Source: DAOTTY01 sp964451095 (GTDB lineage Bacteria; Chloroflexota; Anaerolineae; Aggregatilineales; Phototrophicaceae). Taken from it: a stretch of DNA of 64,000 nt. The stretch covers positions 1 to 64,000 of the forward strand of contig CAYVGI010000002.1 in NCBI GenBank assembly GCA_964451095.1, in the 5' to 3' direction. The translations under genes were made by a program, and so were the position numbers. Of this stretch, positions 9,167 to 16,691 are shown one piece after another; the stretch's first letter is position 1; each line of letters starts with the position of its first letter. A model generated the notes under the pieces. It was not told where the DNA came from. It ran no database searches and was given only the letters and a program-made list of their open reading frames with translations.

Positions 9167-9613
9167 CTACACCTGTGCGGCAAACACCACTTGCAGCCGC
9201 AGCTTGCCCATCTCGATGACGTCCCGCTCCTTGAATGGCATGTTTGCCAGGGGGGGCAGGCGGTACCCATTAAGGAACGTGCCGTTGGTGCTTTCCAGGT
9301 CTCGCAGCACAAGGTGCTGCCCGTAGACGCACACAGCAGCGTGACGGCGTGACACACCGAAGTGCTCCGCCTGGAACTTCGAGAGGTCGATGTGATAATC
9401 GTGCGTGCCACCGTGTGCTGTCAGGTTGCGCCCGAGGGTTATTTCGTCGCTCACCTGGAACTCCACGGTATAAGGTGTGTCCATTACCTTGAAAATCGCC
9501 ATCCAGGTACTACCACCTGCGCCGTTGTCTGGCGGTAGTTTTGCCATCTCAGAGGAAGCAAGCTTACCCGTGAGGTGTTTGAATGTCCTGGTCCGGCTTA
9601 AGTCCGATCCCAT
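9167..9613 (-). CDS. FHA-domain protein
   Basis: 148 residues: a poorly conserved first 40 residues, then one complete forkhead-associated domain. FHA hallmarks are ITLGRN (strand with the conserved Arg), FGVSRRHAAV (Ser-Arg-x-His loop that contacts phosphothreonine), LVLRDLESTNGTFLNG (the N-G-T loop) and a terminal ERDVIEMGKLRLQVVF strand. Such proteins read Ser/Thr phosphorylation, but no Hanks-type kinase is present in this window, so the partner is elsewhere. It is divergent from the WD40 protein across a 257-bp A+T-richer region, and the two may be co-regulated. The start is uncertain: ATG 9613 has a weak ribosome site and internal ATGs exist before the domain. Confidence 0.9.
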   Translation of the reverse strand: MGSDLSRTRTFKHLTGKLASSEMAKLPPDNGAGGSTWMAIFKVMDTPYTVEFQVSDEITLGRNLTAHGGTHDYHIDLSKFQAEHFGVSRRHAAVCVYGQHLVLRDLESTNGTFLNGYRLPPLANMPFKERDVIEMGKLRLQVVFAAQV

Positions 9614-9814
9614 GATTTTCTGCTACCCATATCACTAAACGTTTACCTTTTCTTACTCAATGTACACCGAACGCGCCCATAACCCTATAGGAAGAAGGTA
9701 ATTTTTGCGTGTTAAGGTGTAAAAGTTCATTATAAATTTACGGTATTCACGCGATTGCGCCCAAATATTAACTGTCATACATGATGAGTTGCACGCGCTA
9801 GCACACAGGACATT

Positions 9815-9823
9815 TGTTATAAT
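9815..9823 (+). promoter_or_regulatory. Extended -10 promoter candidate upstream of the WD40 gene
   Basis: TGTTATAAT at 9815-9823 is an extended -10 (TG-n-TATAAT). No good -35 lies at the right distance, as expected for this class. A start near 9830 would give a leader of about 40 nt before ATG 9871. The rest of 9614-9870 is A+T-rich and holds no open reading frame I would defend. Confidence 0.5.
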
Positions 9824-9870
9824 CGACACACGCATTCTTGGAGCACATGCTACGCTGAGGGGATCGTCCT

Positions 9871-12303
9871 ATGGAGCAGCAGCAACAGCCCGAAGTCATT
9901 ACGCTGGAGTCCATTAGCCGGGTAACACCCACCCGCCTGTTCGGTCCGCACGATACCTTCCTGACGGCGGTTGCCTTCAGCGCGGACGCCACACGCCTGC
10001 TCACCGGGGACATCGCCGGGTATGTGCGCGTGTGGGACTTGCAAAGCGGCAAGCAGCTCGTGCAACGGCGCTTGTTCCCCGATGCCGTGCTGAGTGCGGC
10101 ATTTGGCACGGCAGAAGCAGACGACGAATACGTGTTCGTTGTTGCCTCGCGTACCGATCAGGTTTCGGTGATCACCCTCACGGCGGAAAACACCCTCACG
10201 ACCGTCCACGACCTGAAGCTGGATGCGTTTACGCCGCTGCGAGTGGGCTACGACACGCTCAGCCGCCCGCTCATCGCCTGCGTTGCCAACAGTGCCTTCG
10301 ACAAGCGCATCTACCTGATGCACGCCGACGACAAAGGCTTTATCAGCGCGTTTAACGTGGGCAATGAGGAAAACCCCAATGCCACGCTAGACGCGACCGG
10401 GGCGTTTGTGCTCGTTGGCGGGCTAGATGGGCGCGTGGCGTTCCGCTCCACCGTGCCGACCAGCAGCGGCAGCCGCAAAATCCAAACAGACCTGGACGGC
10501 ATCAAGCAAACCGCGATCTCTGCTGATGGCAAGCGCTTTGCCGCGCTAGAAGACAAGGGCGACCGCCTACTGGTGTACAGCGTGGAGAGCGGCAACCGGG
10601 TCGGACCGGAAATTAATGAGCCGTTCCAGGGTGATTTTGCCTTTAGCCACGACGGGGCACTGCTTGCCGTTACGCGGCTGCAAAAGGGCGGCTCGCTGCA
10701 CATCTACAATGTGGAAACAGGCGAGCGTGTGCGGCGCATCCGGGGGAGCAGCCCGCTTGCCTTTAGCCCGAACACGCGCAGCTTTGCCGCTGGCAACAAC
10801 TATGCCGAGTTCAGCAAGTCCATCATGCTGTGGGACACCCGCAAAAGCGAAGGCAGTGTGCTGGCAAAGGTGGGTGCGCCGCTAGATATCATTGCTGCTG
10901 AGGAGCAAACCGTGCGCCAGTTCGCCGTGTTCAACGACGCACACGACGGTATGGTGCTGGCGTGCGCCTTTAGCCCGGACGGCATGACCATGGCAACCAG
11001 CGGCACCGACGATGACATCCACCTGTGGGACCTGGAAACGGGCGGGCAGTCCGCTACCCTGCTTGACCACCGCGCCGATGTGAACGGGCTTGCCTACGCG
11101 CCAGATGGCAAAATACTCGCCTCTGCCAGCGGGTACTTTAGCCAGCGTGACGACAACACCGTGCGCCTGTGGGACACAGACGAGAACATGCCGCGATTGG
11201 TGTTCAGCAAGCACCGGGACAAGCTGGTGGATGTGCTGTTCCACCCACGCGGCGAAGTGGTCATCTCAGCAGATGCAGGCGGGCGAGTGCTGGTGTGGCG
11301 GGCGCTCAACGGCGAAGTCACCCGCAGCATAGACACCGGCACGCCCATCAACCGTGTTGCCCTCAGCCCAGACGGTGCGCTGGTCGCAACAGCACATGGC
11401 ACCGAACTCTCGGTTAATGACCGGGCGCTGCGCCTGTGGAATGTGCAAACGGGCGAAAAGGTGCGCGAATACACCGACATGTCCGACTGGGTAATGCACG
11501 TCACCTTCAGCCCCGACGGTAACGTGATCCTCGCGTCCGACTACAGCAAGCGCACCGTCGGCTGGGACTTGAACAGTGGGCGCATGGTGCTCGACCTCGC
11601 CGAGGGTGAGATGGCACGCTACAACCCGCAAAATAACCTGATCGCGCTGGCACACGAGAAAACCGTCAAGCTCATCAGCGTGCGCGGCAGCAACCCCAAG
11701 ATGGAACTGCGCCACGGGGACAAAATCAAGAGCATGGGGTTCAACGACGAGGGCGAACTGCTGGCAGTGTGTTTGCAGGACGGCGCGGTAGTGGTGTGGG
11801 GCGTGCCAGAAGGCGCGGGGGCACAGTCCAGCACGGGCGAACTGGAACAACGCCGCGTAAGCGAGGCGTCTCGCAGTGGGCGCTATGCGCTGCAACTGAT
11901 TAGCCTCTCCTGCAATAAAGCACAGGAGCGCGACGGCGATGAGGTGTTTATCCGCGTGGATGGGCAGACGATTTGGAGTGTGAAGCGGGTAGGGCGCAAG
12001 ATGTTCCACAAGCCCCACCGCCACAACGACATCGACACGTTCGACTTTAGCGGCTGCCGGATGCACGGCAAAAACGGCTGGCAGGATACCACCGCCTACA
12101 CCCGCGACGAGTTCCGCTTTGGTGGGCTAACCGGACCGCTCGAACTTGAACTGTGGGAGGAAGACCTGTTCCTGCGCGGCGGTAACGACTTCGTCGGCAC
12201 GGTTGTGGTCACGCCAGCACAGGCAGGGCAAAGCATGATCCGCACTGTGCTGGATAACGGTCCGTTTAGCTATACGCTCACCTATGGCGTGCTGTTCGAG
12301 TAG
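9871..12303 (+). CDS. WD40-repeat beta-propeller protein with C-terminal sensor-like domain
   Basis: 810 residues. About ten WD40-type repeats fill residues 20-650, with typical endings such as GYVRVWDL, DIHLWDLETG, TVRLWDTD, RVLVWRA, RALRLWNVQTG and AVVVWGV; two propellers are likely. The last 150 residues (RYALQLISLSC ... DEVFIRVDGQTIWSV ... LELELWEED) form a separate beta-rich domain resembling C2-like modules seen at the end of other bacterial secreted or scaffold proteins. There is no signal peptide, so it is probably a cytoplasmic scaffold. GAGGGG lies upstream of ATG 9871. Divergent from the FHA gene. The repeats are certain; the client proteins are unknown. Confidence 0.88.
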   Translation: MEQQQQPEVITLESISRVTPTRLFGPHDTFLTAVAFSADATRLLTGDIAGYVRVWDLQSGKQLVQRRLFPDAVLSAAFGTAEADDEYVFVVASRTDQVSVITLTAENTLTTVHDLKLDAFTPLRVGYDTLSRPLIACVANSAFDKRIYLMHADDKGFISAFNVGNEENPNATLDATGAFVLVGGLDGRVAFRSTVPTSSGSRKIQTDLDGIKQTAISADGKRFAALEDKGDRLLVYSVESGNRVGPEINEPFQGDFAFSHDGALLAVTRLQKGGSLHIYNVETGERVRRIRGSSPLAFSPNTRSFAAGNNYAEFSKSIMLWDTRKSEGSVLAKVGAPLDIIAAEEQTVRQFAVFNDAHDGMVLACAFSPDGMTMATSGTDDDIHLWDLETGGQSATLLDHRADVNGLAYAPDGKILASASGYFSQRDDNTVRLWDTDENMPRLVFSKHRDKLVDVLFHPRGEVVISADAGGRVLVWRALNGEVTRSIDTGTPINRVALSPDGALVATAHGTELSVNDRALRLWNVQTGEKVREYTDMSDWVMHVTFSPDGNVILASDYSKRTVGWDLNSGRMVLDLAEGEMARYNPQNNLIALAHEKTVKLISVRGSNPKMELRHGDKIKSMGFNDEGELLAVCLQDGAVVVWGVPEGAGAQSSTGELEQRRVSEASRSGRYALQLISLSCNKAQERDGDEVFIRVDGQTIWSVKRVGRKMFHKPHRHNDIDTFDFSGCRMHGKNGWQDTTAYTRDEFRFGGLTGPLELELWEEDLFLRGGNDFVGTVVVTPAQAGQSMIRTVLDNGPFSYTLTYGVLFE

Positions 12304-12428
12304 GTTGCTGCCAGTCAGGCGTGGTGCACGCGCCACGGGTAGGCATTTGCAGTCGTAGCGCATCCGGTCAGCGTTTTGCCCTGGGCATGAGGGACCATGA
12401 GGGAAAACTACCCGCCACAGCACCCCCT

Positions 12429-12461
12429 AAAACTAAAACGAGGCACCCAACTTCGGGTGCC
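12429..12461 (-). terminator. Intrinsic terminator of the ammonium transporter gene
   Basis: Read on the minus strand, arms GGCACCC (12455-12461) and GGGTGCC (12442-12448) enclose a 6-nt loop, followed by a T-rich stretch complementary to 12431-12440. It lies 43 bp beyond the amt stop codon. This is the clearest rho-independent terminator in the window. Confidence 0.75.
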
Positions 12462-12504
12462 CCGTTCCACACAAGGAGACTTACGGTGGTTAGTTCGCTA
12501 AAGT

Positions 12505-13995
12505 TTAGTCACCGGTAGCGGCGGCAGTGCCCTTCTCGGTGTCGATGTCCAGCACGTCTGGCCATACGGTGGCACCGTGCTCGTACACGTCGATGCCCAT
12601 ACCCATAGCCTTGTCGTCGATGCGCAGTTTGCCAATCGCCTTCAGACCCAGGAACAGGACTGTAGCCGTAACTGTCGTCCAGATGACAACCGCTGCCATG
12701 CCGTAGAATTGCAGCCACAGCAGACCAAAGCCACCACCGTAGAACAGACCACGTCCGCCTTCTAAGGTCTCAGCACTCCACAGCAGCTCCGGTACGCCGA
12801 AGAAGCCAATGCTCAGTACACCCAGCATACCGCACGCGCCGTGTACTGCGAATGCGCCAACTGCGTCGTCAATGCCTGCGTTGGCAACCATGTCCATGGA
12901 GACGACCATCACCACGCCAGAGGTCAAGCCGATGAGCAGTGCTGCCCACGGGGCCACGAAGCCGCAGCTTGCGGTGATACCAACCAGACCTGCCAACGCA
13001 CCGTTCAGCGACAGACCCAGATCCCACTTACCGCCCTTGGTGTAGAAGGCAAACATCAGTGCGCTTACCGTACCCGCAGCAGCAGCAATCGTTGTGTTCG
13101 TCGCAACAAGACCCATTAAACCGGGGTTGGTTGCATCCAGCGTAGAGCCAACGTTAAAGCCATACCAGCCGAACCACAGGATGCTGGTACCCAGGCTTGC
13201 CAGCGCCAGGTTGTGCGGGCGCGGTGGGTTCTTCGGGTCTACACCTTGGCGCGGACCGATGATGATCGCACCGACCAGCGCGAGGATACCACCCACAAGG
13301 TGAACCACTGCGGAGCCTGCGAAGTCGTTGTAGCCAACCTCGAACAGCCAACCGCCGCCGCCCCAAATCCAGTGTACGACTACCGGGTAGATGAAAGCAC
13401 CCACAACCGCGCTGTAGATGATCTTACCGACGAAGTCTGTGCGCTCTGCCATACCACCCGTTGCAATGGTAGATGCCGCAGCAGCAAACGCAAACTGGAA
13501 GAAGAAACCCAGGTATAGCCCGGAGTCCAGCGTGGCACCGCCGTCAGAAATGCCACTGAAGAAGAACGTGTCGCTACCGATGAAACCACCAGCAGATGTA
13601 CCGTAGGCGACACCGTAACCGATTGCCCAGAACAAAATACCCGTGATACCCGCGTCTACGAAGTTCTCCGTCAGGCTGTTCACCACACCCGTTTGGCGGA
13701 TGAAACCTGCCTCGAGCATCGCAAAGCCTGCCTGCATGAAGAACACCAGGAAGCCCGCAACGATGATCCAAACGTAGTCGATGTTGCCCTGTACGCCTTC
13801 AATGTCAGACATCATCGCCGGAACAGTAGAAGAATCAACTTCCTCATCTGCAACCATTTCCTCTGCAACCGCTGCATCCTCTTCTGCCGGCGGCTCTTCG
13901 TCCTGCGCGAAGATTGTGCTGCCGAAGACCATTACAGCGGAGGCGATAGCGATTGCCAGCAACCGCCACATTGTCTTGCGTGTAGATTTACCCAT
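12505..13995 (-). CDS. amt: Ammonium transporter (Amt/MEP/Rh family) with signal peptide and acidic N-terminal extension
   Basis: 496 residues. A cleavable-looking signal (KTMWRLLAIAIASAVMVFGSTIFAQ) is followed by an acidic, Ala/Glu-rich segment of about 40 residues, then eleven membrane spans of the Amt fold. Diagnostic pieces are FFMQAGFAMLEAG, the first pore histidine in SAVVHLVGG, and the second in GAFAVHGACGMLG. Trimeric Amt channels move ammonium inward. The usual partner GlnK is not visible nearby. ATG 13995 is chosen because AGGGGA lies just upstream and the signal peptide follows; an in-frame start at 14067 would only add non-conserved residues. The acidic extension before the first span is unusual in length. 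Confidence 0.93.
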   Translation of the reverse strand: MGKSTRKTMWRLLAIAIASAVMVFGSTIFAQDEEPPAEEDAAVAEEMVADEEVDSSTVPAMMSDIEGVQGNIDYVWIIVAGFLVFFMQAGFAMLEAGFIRQTGVVNSLTENFVDAGITGILFWAIGYGVAYGTSAGGFIGSDTFFFSGISDGGATLDSGLYLGFFFQFAFAAAASTIATGGMAERTDFVGKIIYSAVVGAFIYPVVVHWIWGGGGWLFEVGYNDFAGSAVVHLVGGILALVGAIIIGPRQGVDPKNPPRPHNLALASLGTSILWFGWYGFNVGSTLDATNPGLMGLVATNTTIAAAAGTVSALMFAFYTKGGKWDLGLSLNGALAGLVGITASCGFVAPWAALLIGLTSGVVMVVSMDMVANAGIDDAVGAFAVHGACGMLGVLSIGFFGVPELLWSAETLEGGRGLFYGGGFGLLWLQFYGMAAVVIWTTVTATVLFLGLKAIGKLRIDDKAMGMGIDVYEHGATVWPDVLDIDTEKGTAAATGD

Positions 13996-14214
13996 TGGTT
14001 CTGTTCCCCTTGAACGAACATAAGACGGATGGAAAAAAGCTGTAGGGTGCCATGTGCACCTAGCCAAATGTTGTTAGGAGTTTAAGAAGATGCGATAGAT
14101 GTCATGAGGTAACAATTTGATGAAGTTTAAACAGCTTTTTTATAAGTTTTCCACAAAGCGCACATCAAGCTGCGCAGGGGAGGGTGCATTTTTTGCTATT
14201 TGTATGGTCAATGC

Positions 14215-14241
14215 GCGTGTGCGTGGCAGATTTGCACACGC
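14215..14241. repeat. 8-bp inverted repeat, operator-like
   Basis: Arms GCGTGTGC (14215-14222) and GCACACGC (14234-14241) enclose 11 nt, centrally placed between the divergent amt and methyltransferase genes. It could bind a regulator of either; there is no T-run, so it is not a terminator. Confidence 0.35.
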
Positions 14242-14379
14242 AGGTGCGGGTGAGACTGTGTACGTTGCACAAAAAACAGTCGGCGGTGGCTCGCCTTCTG
14301 TCAATAATCACCAACAAACGGGTGCTGCCCCCGTTCGGTTTGGGCATTCGCTGCCTGCCAGGTGGTGTACAGCAGGCGC

Positions 14380-14408
14380 TTGCCCCGTACATGTTGTAGC
14401 GCTAACAT
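14380..14408 (+). promoter_or_regulatory. Weak sigma-70 promoter candidate for the 14.4 kb methyltransferase
   Basis: TTGCCC (14380-14385), 17-bp spacer, TAACAT (14403-14408), 38 bp before ATG 14447. Four of six matches in each box. Confidence 0.3.
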
Positions 14409-14446
14409 CCGTACAAAGCAAGCACAAATAATAACGGCGGAACCCC

Positions 14447-15232
14447 ATGCGCAAGTACAAGATCAACTTTGGGCAAACGGGCGAAGATTACGCCCGCCAC
14501 CGGGCAGGCTTTCCAGATGCCCTTTTCGGACGGCTGCAAGCAGATTATCAGGTTGGGTTGCCGGGGCAGCGCATATTAGATGTCGGCACGGGCACCGGGT
14601 CTTTGGCGCGGGGGCTGGCACTGCGCGGCGCACACGTCATCGCCGCAGACCCATCCACAGCGTTGCTGCACCACGCCTGCACCTTTGACGCTCAAGCGAA
14701 TGTGCAGGTGCACTACGTGCGTGCTACGGCGGAAAACACGCCGCTGCCCAGCGCACACTTCGATGTGGTCACTGCCGGGCAGTGCTGGCACTGGCTAGAC
14801 CGCCCCGCTGCTGCCCAGGAGACGTGGCGGTTGCTGGGGCGCGGGGGCACGCTGGTCATCACCCACTTTGACTGGATTGCGCTCCCGGGCAATGTCGCGC
14901 AGGCAACCGAGCAGCTTATCCGGGATTATAACCCGAACTGGAACCCAGACGCCTACCAACTCACGCAGCAGGGGCTTTACCCGGCGTGGCTGTACGATGT
15001 GGGCGCGGCAGGCTACCACAGTATTGAAACATTCTCGTTTGATGTCGATGTGCAGTACACCCATGAGGCATGGCGTGGGCGGGTGCGGGCAAGCGCGGGG
15101 GTGAGCGCCAGCATGACGCCGGATGTGGTTGTCCAGTTCGACAGCGCCCTCAAGGATATGCTGTGGATGAGCTACGCGGCAGACCCCATGCCCGTCCCGC
15201 ATCGGGTTTGGGCACTCGTCTGCCGCAAGTGA
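14447..15232 (+). CDS. Class I SAM-dependent methyltransferase (Methyltransf_11 type)
   Basis: 261 residues. Motif I ILDVGTGTGSLARGLA is at about 43-58, the acidic residue after strand 2 is in VIAADPS, and the post-motif block is FDVVTAGQCWHWLDRPAAAQE, then GGTLVITHFDW. The tryptophan-histidine-tryptophan pattern (Q-C-W-H-W) is common in a widespread group of small-molecule methyltransferases whose substrates are mostly unknown. It shows no close similarity to the methyltransferase at 652-1386 beyond the fold. ATG 14447 lies after GGCGGAA, an acceptable ribosome site. Its stop codon is 4 bp from the end of the convergent 15.2 kb gene. Confidence 0.88.
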   Translation: MRKYKINFGQTGEDYARHRAGFPDALFGRLQADYQVGLPGQRILDVGTGTGSLARGLALRGAHVIAADPSTALLHHACTFDAQANVQVHYVRATAENTPLPSAHFDVVTAGQCWHWLDRPAAAQETWRLLGRGGTLVITHFDWIALPGNVAQATEQLIRDYNPNWNPDAYQLTQQGLYPAWLYDVGAAGYHSIETFSFDVDVQYTHEAWRGRVRASAGVSASMTPDVVVQFDSALKDMLWMSYAADPMPVPHRVWALVCRK

Positions 15233-15236
15233 TCGC

Positions 15237-15635
15237 TCATACGGGCGAGGTGCCCTGCACAGCACGTTCTGCGTCCTGTACGGTGGGTACAAACTGCATG
15301 TGTGCGGGCAGCTTGCCCCCAAATGAGCGTCGTACCACTTCTTCAATGCCCGGCAGCATCGGTTCTGGCACGACGACAAACACCCTGCCAAAGTTGGGGT
15401 GGTCGCCCTGGAAAAAGTCGTGTGCAGCACGCAGCGCATCCATAGATATGGGGCGCGGGTGGATAACATCAACGATGGTGGCAACTTCGCTGTTCGCCTC
15501 GTTGAGCAGTTCCCGCAGGTAGTAAGCTGCTTTCGTAAACGCCTCTGCCTGCCATGTGCCCTCAAACGCAATGTATGCCGCCGTTTGTTCTTCGTTTGCC
15601 CAAACGGGACGATTTGTTGTGGTAGGTTGGTTCAT
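15237..15635 (-). CDS. Small conserved-looking protein, possible STAS/SpoIIAA-like fold
   Basis: 132 residues. The pattern YIAFEGTWQAEAFTKAAYYLRELL, then VATIVDVIHPRPIS, FGRVFVVVP and finally FVPTVQDAERAV, alternates strands and helices much like SpoIIAA/STAS-type single-domain proteins that sit near regulatory or membrane genes in Chloroflexota. No catalytic residues stand out. ATG 15635 is preferred over 15686 and 15647: it has a purine-rich site (AGAGAGAG) at workable distance and leaves only a short N-terminal tail. The fold assignment is a guess; that it is a real gene is well supported by coding bias. Confidence 0.7.
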   Translation of the reverse strand: MNQPTTTNRPVWANEEQTAAYIAFEGTWQAEAFTKAAYYLRELLNEANSEVATIVDVIHPRPISMDALRAAHDFFQGDHPNFGRVFVVVPEPMLPGIEEVVRRSFGGKLPAHMQFVPTVQDAERAVQGTSPV

Positions 15636-15811
15636 ATTGTGTCTCATCTCTCTCTGATTACGGCACCGCTCCCCGGTACCGCCCAATGACCTAAGCTGAT
15701 GTTAAGGGAATTTTAAATCCTTGCGGTAGTGTACACCCACCCTCCCCAAAGCTCAACGGAAAAAGGCGATACGATAACAAATCGTTACAATCACGGGTGT
15801 GTGCGCCCGCA

Positions 15812-15840
15812 TTCGCACGTTGTTCCAAATGCAGTACAAT
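15812..15840 (+). promoter_or_regulatory. Promoter candidate for the DUF4177-like gene
   Basis: TTCGCA (15812-15817), 17-bp spacer, TACAAT (15835-15840). This places the start near 15847, about 65 nt before ATG 15912. Confidence 0.4.
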
Positions 15841-15911
15841 CAAACTGTTGCGTAAGGACAACCACGGGCAACTCGCCCGGGTTCAACCGCGTTCGCGGGG
15901 AGGCATAGACA

Positions 15912-16112
15912 ATGCAGAAGTATGAATATCTGGTGGTGTACATCACCGATAGCAAGCTGACAGATGACGCCGACATGGACATTCACATGGACGCCGACCG
16001 CTTTACCGACCAGCTTAACAAGTATGGCGATGCGGGCTGGGAACTGGTTAGCTTTTTGTGGGACAGCCCCGACGGTGCCAAGGCAGCGTTCAAGCGGGAA
16101 AAGCAGGGCTAG
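15912..16112 (+). CDS. DUF4177-like small protein
   Basis: 66 residues. It begins MQKYEYLVVYI and has the DUF4177 hallmark LNKYGDAGWELVSFL followed by a final FKRE. The family is a single beta-rich domain of unknown function, present as one- or two-domain small proteins in many bacteria. GGGAGG lies 8-9 bases before ATG 15912, an excellent ribosome site, and a promoter candidate is present upstream. The last four bases overlap the end of the convergent GNAT gene. Length matches the family. Confidence 0.85.
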   Translation: MQKYEYLVVYITDSKLTDDADMDIHMDADRFTDQLNKYGDAGWELVSFLWDSPDGAKAAFKREKQG

Positions 16113-16642
16113 CCCGCACAGTCCACCTGGTCCCGCCGCAAGCGCATGAGGTAAACGCCCCTACCCTGGTAGGTGAACGTGCGCTCGTGGCGGAAGCCGC
16201 TCTTGGCATACGCGCGGATGGCGGCGGTGTTTTCCGGCAGTGGGTCGATAATGCACGCGCTCACTGCCGGGTCTTTGAAGACATAATCACAAAAAAAGCG
16301 GTGCATCAGGCGCGGTCCCCAGCCCTTGTGCAGGTAGCTCACTTCCCCAATGAACACATCGACGCCCGCAATGTCGCCGGTTAGCGGTACAAACGGCTTG
16401 TAATCGGGGAAGTCCCGTACATGCCAAAGCTGGATAAAGCCCACATCTACGCCGTTGATTTGCATAATGTACGCCGCGACGCCGTAGTTCGGGCGCATGT
16501 AGGCGGTGTACTCCGCCTGTGCGTCTGCATAGGACGGGTTGGACGGATGCCACCATTGGGAGACGTGCGGCAGGTTACGCCAGCGGTGCAGCAGCGGGAT
16601 GTCTGCGCGGGTGATGGGGCGGAACGTGAGCGTGTCGGTCAT
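16109..16642 (-). CDS. GNAT acetyltransferase, AAC(6')/RimJ-like
   Basis: 177 residues. LTFRPITRADIPLLHRWRNLPHVSQWWH opens the fold as in aminoglycoside 6'-acetyltransferases and siderophore-type acetylases. It continues with YIMQINGVDVGFIQLWH, VDVFIGE, the acetyl-CoA loop YLHKGWGPRLMHRF (the Q/H-x-x-G-x-G/A equivalent), CIIDPLPENTAAIRAYAKSGF and a final strand. The whole order matches AAC(6')-Ib-like proteins, but environmental members often acetylate unknown amines, so resistance cannot be claimed. ATG 16642 is chosen although an open frame extends to 16870; upstream residues overlap the DUF3352 gene and are non-conserved. It probably follows DUF3352 in one transcript (49-bp gap). Confidence 0.85.
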   Translation of the reverse strand: MTDTLTFRPITRADIPLLHRWRNLPHVSQWWHPSNPSYADAQAEYTAYMRPNYGVAAYIMQINGVDVGFIQLWHVRDFPDYKPFVPLTGDIAGVDVFIGEVSYLHKGWGPRLMHRFFCDYVFKDPAVSACIIDPLPENTAAIRAYAKSGFRHERTFTYQGRGVYLMRLRRDQVDCAG

Positions 16643-16691
16643 AGAGAAGCCGAATCCGGGCGGGCAACGCGCTGCCTGCCCGGTTCTATCG

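Larger units (their letters stand above)
13996..14446. other. 451-bp divergent intergenic region (amt / methyltransferase)
   Basis: No convincing gene. It holds A+T-rich DNA near 14110-14160, an inverted repeat at 14215-14241 and a promoter candidate at 14380-14408, both listed separately. An open frame at 14117-14431 has no ribosome site and unnatural composition. Confidence 0.5.
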
